Positions 59,130 to 64,000 of a stretch of 64,000 nucleotides of DNA are shown here, piece by piece. The stretch lies in NCBI GenBank assembly GCA_016933025.1, contig JAFGBT010000003.1, forward strand, positions 62,001-126,000. Direction: 5' to 3'. The notes beneath the pieces are model-generated. The model saw only the letters and a program-made list of their open reading frames with translations, ran no database searches and was not told where the DNA came from. This DNA is from Spirochaetota bacterium (GTDB lineage: Bacteria; Spirochaetota; UBA4802; UBA5550). The position numbers were made by a program, and so were the translations under genes. The number at the start of each line of letters is the position of its first letter. Position 1 is the stretch's first letter.

Positions 59130-61022
59130 ATGACACAACTCGACCCGAACATGTTTCTCGCCCCGGTCATCATCGCCGGAATATGCGCCGGCGTTCTGAT
59201 GGTGGGGATTGTGCTGTTCATTACCATCTACTGGTCCTCTGGAGAAAAGCTCCATCTTGCCATCCTACTCATAGCAATATCCGGTCTGGTGTTTGTTGCC
59301 GCTGAGATGGGCATGGCGACAGGTCATCTTCTTGATAATCCCTCTGTCGGCCGGCAGCTCCACCGTGTCCAGGGACTGGTCACCCTTTCTTTTCTATTTT
59401 GCGTTCCCTATTTCCTCAACAATATGGTTGATCTGAGTATCGTGTGGAAACAGTTTAACCGTTATCTGCCCGCGGTCGGACTCGTGATATGCCTGTGTAT
59501 CGGCGCCCTTGCATTTATAGCACCGGATCTCTTTATCTCCCAGAACGAGCCGCGCGGAATAGTGCTTAATTTACGGTGGGGAACAATGCGCGGGGAGGCC
59601 GGGATTCTCTACAGGGCGAGGGATATTGCAATCAGCTTAATCATGCTGTATACACTGGTCTGCATGGTATTTGACATCGCGGTTCACCGGAGGTTCAGAT
59701 ACCTGGCCTTTCCGGTCGCAGGAGGAATGATATTCATTCTGCTCGGCTATTATGAATATCTGATTGTCTACAGATTGATCGATGAACGCTACTACCTGCA
59801 CGGGAATTATTGCTACACCATTGTAGGGATAACCGTGTTTATCTCGCTGTCAATGGCCGGGATTCTGCGCATGTTCGTTGACCAGGCCAGGAGCGTTGAA
59901 AAGGCGATGAAGATCGAATCGCTCGGGATATTCGCAGGAGGCATAGCGCACGATTTCAACAACCTCCTCACCGCTATCATCGGGAATATCTCGCTGGCCC
60001 GGTTGAGTTGCAACAATAACAACGGGGGGGATGTCGTGGAGCTTCTGAGCGAGACCGAGAAAGCGGCAGATCGCGCCAGGGAACTCACCAGGCAGCTGCT
60101 GACGTTTTCGAGCGGAGGGGCGCCGGTGCGGAACGTGACGTCGATACGGGACATACTGATCGACACCGCCCATTTCATCACGAGCGGGTCTTTGGTCTGC
60201 TGTGAATTCAATATTGCGGATAACCTGAAGAACGCGGATGTGGACAGGGGGCAGATTAGCCAGATGATCCAGAACATCATCCTTAACGGCATCCAGTCAA
60301 TGCCGGGCGGGGGAACGATTTACATATCCGCGGAAAACGTCCGCCTTAAGCGGGGAAGGCCGATACCGGAGAGCAGGGGTGACTGGATAAAGATAACCAT
60401 ACGCGATTCGGGGACGGGCATACCGAAAAAGTATATTGAACGGATATTCGATCCGTATTTCACCACAAAGAATCTGGGGAACGGCCTCGGGCTCACCATC
60501 TCCTATTCCATTGTAAAAAAGCATAACGGGCATATTTCCGTCAGGTCAAGGGAGGGAGAGGGAACGACATTCGATATATACCTGCCCGCTTCGGACAGGA
60601 TGGAATTGCCCTCATCCGTCGGGGCACCCGGAGAGCCGGCAGGCGGCGGGACCGTTATTATTATGGATGATGAAACGCTTATTCTCGACGTGGGCGAGCG
60701 GATGCTTAGAAAAATAGGGTTCGGGGTACGACGTGCCAGGGACGGTGCCGAGGCACTTTCGGCGTATCGAGAGCTGGTCGAAGCCGGCGTGACGGTGAGC
60801 TGCGTTATCATGGATCTGAGCGTTCCGGGAGGCATGGGAGGGAAGGACGCGGCACGCGAGCTGAAGAAAAAATATCCAGAGAGCCGTATCATCGCGTCGA
60901 GCGGCTATTCCAACGACCCGGTCATGGCGCGGTTCGGGGCATACGGTTTTGATGCCATCATCGTCAAACCATACCGTATAGACGACCTGAAAGAGAGCAT
61001 CGCGCGAGCGTTGAAGAAATGA
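59130..61022 (+). CDS. Hybrid sensor histidine kinase with receiver domain
   Basis: A 630-residue protein with about seven N-terminal membrane helices (7TM-like sensor, about 10-245) without a recognised ligand domain, then a HisKA domain with phospho-acceptor His274 in GGIAHDFNNLL, a HATPase domain (about 370-490: NIILNGIQSMPGGG, DSGTGIP, GNGLGLTISYSIV), and a C-terminal receiver (about 505-628: IIMDDE, VIMDLSVPGG with the phospho-Asp, SSGYS, KPY). The kinase core is of the NtrB-like group. The output likely passes through an HPt protein to a separate regulator. No regulator gene is adjacent. Confidence 0.93.
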   Translation: MTQLDPNMFLAPVIIAGICAGVLMVGIVLFITIYWSSGEKLHLAILLIAISGLVFVAAEMGMATGHLLDNPSVGRQLHRVQGLVTLSFLFCVPYFLNNMVDLSIVWKQFNRYLPAVGLVICLCIGALAFIAPDLFISQNEPRGIVLNLRWGTMRGEAGILYRARDIAISLIMLYTLVCMVFDIAVHRRFRYLAFPVAGGMIFILLGYYEYLIVYRLIDERYYLHGNYCYTIVGITVFISLSMAGILRMFVDQARSVEKAMKIESLGIFAGGIAHDFNNLLTAIIGNISLARLSCNNNNGGDVVELLSETEKAADRARELTRQLLTFSSGGAPVRNVTSIRDILIDTAHFITSGSLVCCEFNIADNLKNADVDRGQISQMIQNIILNGIQSMPGGGTIYISAENVRLKRGRPIPESRGDWIKITIRDSGTGIPKKYIERIFDPYFTTKNLGNGLGLTISYSIVKKHNGHISVRSREGEGTTFDIYLPASDRMELPSSVGAPGEPAGGGTVIIMDDETLILDVGERMLRKIGFGVRRARDGAEALSAYRELVEAGVTVSCVIMDLSVPGGMGGKDAARELKKKYPESRIIASSGYSNDPVMARFGAYGFDAIIVKPYRIDDLKESIARALKK

Positions 61023-61201
61023 ACATGCTGTCATCTTATTATTTTGGCCACCTGTTCCCCCCTCTATCTGTCTTGACATAATTATCCCCTGATGTTTTTT
61101 TGGATCTGAACGGCTTACAGTCCGCGATTGCCGTTGATCGGCGACCAATGCTACGCCGGGTCAATACAGTAACCGGCATATAACCATTCAGGAGAGATAC
61201 T

Positions 61202-62401
61202 ATGTCCAATAAAGAAATTGTCATCCTATCGGCGTGCAGGACGCCCATCGGGAGTTTCGGCCAGTCACTCAAGGACGTCAAGGCCTTCCAGCTGGGCGCG
61301 CTGGTCATGGCTGAAGCGATGAAACGCGCCGGCGTTACCGGCGATATGCTCGACGACGTCATTTTCGGCGACTGCATCCAGACAAGCGAAGAGGCCAACA
61401 CGGCGCGGACCTCAGCGCTCAAGGCGGGGATTCCCGCAGAGGTCCCGGCCACGACCATCCAGCGCCAGTGTGCCTCCGGGATGCAGGCCACCATATTCGG
61501 CTCACAGCAGATTATTGCGGGCGACTCGGAGATCGTGCTTTCCGGCGGGTGCGAGGCGATGAGCAACGCGCCGTACGTGGTGAAAAACGCGCGGTGGGGA
61601 TGCCGCCTTCAGCACACCGAGTTCACCGATTCAATGTGGGAGCTCCTCCACTCGGGGAGTCATCTCCTTGGCGAGCCCTTCATTATGGGCCAGACCGCGG
61701 AAAACCTTGCGGAGAAATACAATATATCGAGGGAAGACCAGGACCAGGTCGCCTTCGAGAGCCATTCAAAAGCTATCGCCGCGATCGACGGCGGGAGATT
61801 TAAGGATGAAATAATCCCGGTTCCGGTTCCCCAGCGGAAGGGAGAGCCGAAGATGTTCACTACTGACGAGCACCCGCGGCGAGAAGTCACCCTCGAGAGC
61901 CTCGCCAAGCTGAAGCCGGTATTCAAGAAGACCGGCACGGTTACGGCGGGCAACTCGTCAGGGCTCAACGACGGTGCCGCCGCGTTGATTGTGACCTCGA
62001 TGGAACGGGCGAACAAGCTCGGCAAAAAGCCGCTCGCGCGGATAGCGGCTAACGCGATAGCGGGCTGCGAGCCGCACCTCATGGGATACGGCCCGGTCCC
62101 GGCGGTGCAGAAGCTTCTTAAAAAGAGCGGGAAGAAGCTGTCCGATATCGGCCTGATAGAACTCAACGAGGCCTTTGCGGCCCAGTACCTTTCATGCGAG
62201 AGAGGACTCGACCTGGACCGTTCCATCGTGAACGTGAACGGCTCCGGGATTGCCCTGGGCCACCCGGTAGGATGCACCGGCGCGCGGATTATCATATCCC
62301 TTATCTATGAGATGAAACGCCGGAACATACAGTGGGGCATAGCCACCCTCTGCGTCGGAGGAGGTATGGGCGGCGCTGTATTGATTGAGAACCTGAAATA
62401 G
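61202..62401 (+). CDS. Acetyl-CoA acetyltransferase (thiolase)
   Basis: A 399-residue thiolase that condenses or cleaves acetyl-CoA units. The nucleophile Cys is in [10 protein letters not shown], the first His in MERANKLG-region neighbours and NEAFAAQYL, and the second catalytic Cys in [13 protein letters not shown]. The C-terminal CVGGGMGGA motif is intact. AGGAGAG lies upstream of the ATG. Stand-alone: no hydroxyacyl-CoA dehydrogenase or CoA transferase adjoins it, so biosynthetic and degradative roles cannot be told apart. Confidence 0.95.
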   Translation: MSNKEIVILSACRTPIGSFGQSLKDVKAFQLGALVMAEAMKRAGVTGDMLDDVIFGDCIQTSEEANTARTSALKAGIPAEVPATTIQRQCASGMQATIFGSQQIIAGDSEIVLSGGCEAMSNAPYVVKNARWGCRLQHTEFTDSMWELLHSGSHLLGEPFIMGQTAENLAEKYNISREDQDQVAFESHSKAIAAIDGGRFKDEIIPVPVPQRKGEPKMFTTDEHPRREVTLESLAKLKPVFKKTGTVTAGNSSGLNDGAAALIVTSMERANKLGKKPLARIAANAIAGCEPHLMGYGPVPAVQKLLKKSGKKLSDIGLIELNEAFAAQYLSCERGLDLDRSIVNVNGSGIALGHPVGCTGARIIISLIYEMKRRNIQWGIATLCVGGGMGGAVLIENLK

Positions 62402-62438
62402 CGTTACGGGACGACAATATATCAGAATCATGAAGACT

Positions 62439-62470
62439 ACCGGGGGAGTGCCTTAGCGCACTCCCCCGGT
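62439..62470 (+). terminator. Terminator after the thiolase gene
   Basis: A perfect 12-bp GC-rich stem ACCGGGGGAGTG/CACTCCCCCGGT with an 8-base loop, 37 bases after the thiolase stop. The following TTATA tract is short of a full T run. Confidence 0.75.
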
Positions 62471-62510
62471 TTATACGCGCATCATTTTAGTGACATAATC
62501 GTAAAAACAA

Positions 62511-62540
62511 TTGACAACAGCATATTTACCTATAATAGTA
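62511..62540 (+). promoter_or_regulatory. Putative promoter of the CheX-like gene
   Basis: TTGACA (62511-62516) with TAGTAT (62535-62540) at 18 bases; a perfect TATAAT at 62531-62536 is only 14 bases away. It lies about 32 bases before the start codon. Confidence 0.45.
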
Positions 62541-62572
62541 TTTGCGGATTTCGCCAAATGGGGAGTTTTTCA

Positions 62573-63031
62573 ATGGGCAATTATGACAGATATTCGAGAT
62601 ATCTGGTGCGGTCGGTAGCGCATATTTTCAAGCACTTCCTTGAAGACGAGAGTGTGGAAGAGGTTTTTGAAACACAATCGCGCGGCAAGGACCCGCTGGT
62701 GGTGATTGAAATAGGTGGAACCATGAAGGGCGAAATTGTCATCAATTTGCCGCGGAAGACCCTCGACAGAATAACCATGAAATTTATAAATTCGCGGGAT
62801 ACCAGGGCCATTCGGAAGTCATACGGCGATGTAGCCGGCGAGCTGGCCAACCTGATCACGGGCACGTTCGCGAACCAGATGCAATACGTGGAGCACGATC
62901 TCCGGCTCAACGCCCCCGAATTCAATGACGACCCGATATCCGTCAAGACCCTCTATGAAAATATTAACCTTTCCTTCATCTCCAAGTACGGCGGATTTGA
63001 TATTGATTTTTATTATAAAGAACGCCTGTAA
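62573..63031 (+). CDS. CheX-like chemotaxis phosphatase domain protein
   Basis: A 152-residue single-domain protein of the CheX/CheC/FliY fold. It has a GEIVINLP strand, and GDVAGELANLITGTFANQM, where the paired Glu and Asn of the CheX signature (E-x2-N) lie. Family members remove phosphate from CheY. The start at 62573 has GGGGAG upstream. It is not next to che genes; it is 59 bases upstream of a symporter gene, so its partner response regulator is unknown. Confidence 0.8.
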   Translation: MGNYDRYSRYLVRSVAHIFKHFLEDESVEEVFETQSRGKDPLVVIEIGGTMKGEIVINLPRKTLDRITMKFINSRDTRAIRKSYGDVAGELANLITGTFANQMQYVEHDLRLNAPEFNDDPISVKTLYENINLSFISKYGGFDIDFYYKERL

Positions 63032-63090
63032 CGGCCCGTGGGATTCCCGCACGCGGGGATAAGCCAACAAGATTCCATAACAGGATAACT

Positions 63091-64000
63091 ATGGCCGCCA
63101 TTGATATCATACTCATTGTTCTTTATTTTGCCGCCAGCATTGTTATCGCACTTCTTCTGAGAAAGAAGGCCGGAGGCAGTACGGAAGACTTTTTTCTCTC
63201 CGGGAGAAAGATGCCGTGGTGGCTAGCCGGCACCACGATGGTGGCCACGACCTTTGCGGCAGATACGCCACTCGCGGTGACCGAGCTTGTCGCGAAGAAC
63301 GGAATCGCGGGCAACTGGCTCTGGTGGAACATGGTGGCCGGAACCGTGCTCACGGTTTTCTTTTTCGCGAAATTGTGGCGACGGGCCAATATCCTGACAG
63401 ACGTCGAGTTCATCGAACTCCGATACTCGGGGAGGTCCGCGGCGTTTCTGCGCGGTTTCAAAGCAGTGTACCTCGGCCTGTTCATGAATGTCGTCATCAT
63501 GGGATGGGTGAACCTGGCGATGGCTTCCATCCTGAAGGTAATATTCGGCATTGACGAGGATTCGGTGCTCCTGTACATCGTTGGCGCAATGCTGATTGTG
63601 GGTGTCTACTCCGCGATATCGGGGCTCTGGGGCGTTGCCCTGACAGACATGTTCCAGTTCATAATCGCGATGGCGGGGTGCATTCTCCTTGCGATTAAGG
63701 TCCTCGGACTTCCGGAAATTGGCGGGGTTAACGGCCTCATGGCGGCCCTGCCCGAACACGTGTTCAGATTTTTTCCGGACGTTACGCTCGGGGCGTCCTC
63801 TGCCGCGGCAGGTGTTATGACTCTGTCCGCGTCGGCATTCATAGCCCATATCGCGGTGCAGTGGTGGTCGTCCTGGTATCCCGGGAACGAGCCTGGCGGG
63901 GGGGGATATATCGCGCAGCGTATGATGTCGGCTAAGGACGAGCGGCATTCCATGCTGGCGACCCTCTGGTTTGCAGTCGCCCACTATGCGGTGCGTCCCT
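63091..64000 (+). CDS. Sodium:solute symporter family protein, N-terminal part (runs off window)
   Basis: The first 303 residues of an SSS-family transporter. ATG at 63091 has AGGA upstream. At least seven membrane helices are visible. Typical features are STEDFFLSGRKMPWW and ATTFAADTPLAVTELV near the N-terminus, and a long TM segment with ISGLWGVALTDMFQF. The substrate, usually a sugar, amino acid or organic acid, cannot be told. The 3' end lies beyond the window. Confidence 0.9.
   Translation, partial: MAAIDIILIVLYFAASIVIALLLRKKAGGSTEDFFLSGRKMPWWLAGTTMVATTFAADTPLAVTELVAKNGIAGNWLWWNMVAGTVLTVFFFAKLWRRANILTDVEFIELRYSGRSAAFLRGFKAVYLGLFMNVVIMGWVNLAMASILKVIFGIDEDSVLLYIVGAMLIVGVYSAISGLWGVALTDMFQFIIAMAGCILLAIKVLGLPEIGGVNGLMAALPEHVFRFFPDVTLGASSAAAGVMTLSASAFIAHIAVQWWSSWYPGNEPGGGGYIAQRMMSAKDERHSMLATLWFAVAHYAVRP

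Noticed and set aside
1-64000. CRISPR arrays, insertion sequences, prophage or toxin-antitoxin modules
   Set aside because: No spaced direct repeats, transposase, integrase or phage structural genes were seen. The lone AAA ATPase at 52559 has no adjoining nuclease to make a defence system.

Overview
The window looks like part of a spirochaete chromosome, probably Leptospira-like or an uncultured relative. This is an inference. It rests on many relaxed-lipobox lipoproteins (FecR-domain, LysM, LPP20/FlgT-like), a long SpiroCoCo-like coiled-coil protein with a single N-terminal membrane anchor, several 7TMR-DISM/SpoIIE-type PP2C phosphatases, and a standard rpmH-rnpA-yidD-yidC-jag-mnmE block. 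Most genes are moderately GC-rich with strong GGAGG-type ribosome sites and TTGACA promoters. I saw no rRNA, intact tRNA, CRISPR array, insertion sequence or prophage.

Region 1 (1-14039, all minus strand) is an envelope and glycan locus. Reading with transcription, gmd and rmd make GDP-D-rhamnose from GDP-mannose. Two duplicated MBOAT + SGNH acyltransferase pairs follow, then three GT4 glycosyltransferases. An IspD/TarI-type cytidylyltransferase overlapping an SDR reductase comes next, and a FecR-domain lipoprotein ends the run. Together they suggest an O-acylated rhamnose-containing surface polymer, possibly with a CDP-activated alditol. The first 120 bases hold the N-terminus of a secreted protein.

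Region 2 (14.2-21.5 kb) holds envelope proteins: a LysM lipoprotein, a beta-propeller-like exported protein, an M50 site-2 protease whose body is strikingly AT-rich, small membrane and lipoproteins around a promoter framed by a perfect inverted repeat, and the coiled-coil protein. Region 3 (21.6-29.7 kb) is the ribosome/RNase P/membrane-insertion/tRNA-modification block, with a stand-alone MnmD-like methyltransferase close to mnmE. Region 4 (29.8-33.4 kb) has a B12-type radical SAM protein, acylphosphatase, and a trpR-trpB2 operon with two palindromic operator candidates at its promoter.

Region 5 (33.6-41.7 kb) has two tandem 7TMR-DISM PP2C phosphatases, a zincin-like protein overlapping recN, nadK, and a lone HPt protein. 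Region 6 (41.7-47.9 kb) is a cytochrome c maturation operon, ccmABCDEF without ccmG/H, with a cysteine-type CcmE, preceded by an LPP20/FlgT-like lipoprotein. Region 7 (48-64 kb) contains rplM-rpsI, recX, a third PP2C phosphatase, a DFR/HpnA-like epimerase, an AAA ATPase, alaS, clpB, a hybrid histidine kinase, a thiolase, a CheX-like protein and the start of a sodium:solute symporter.
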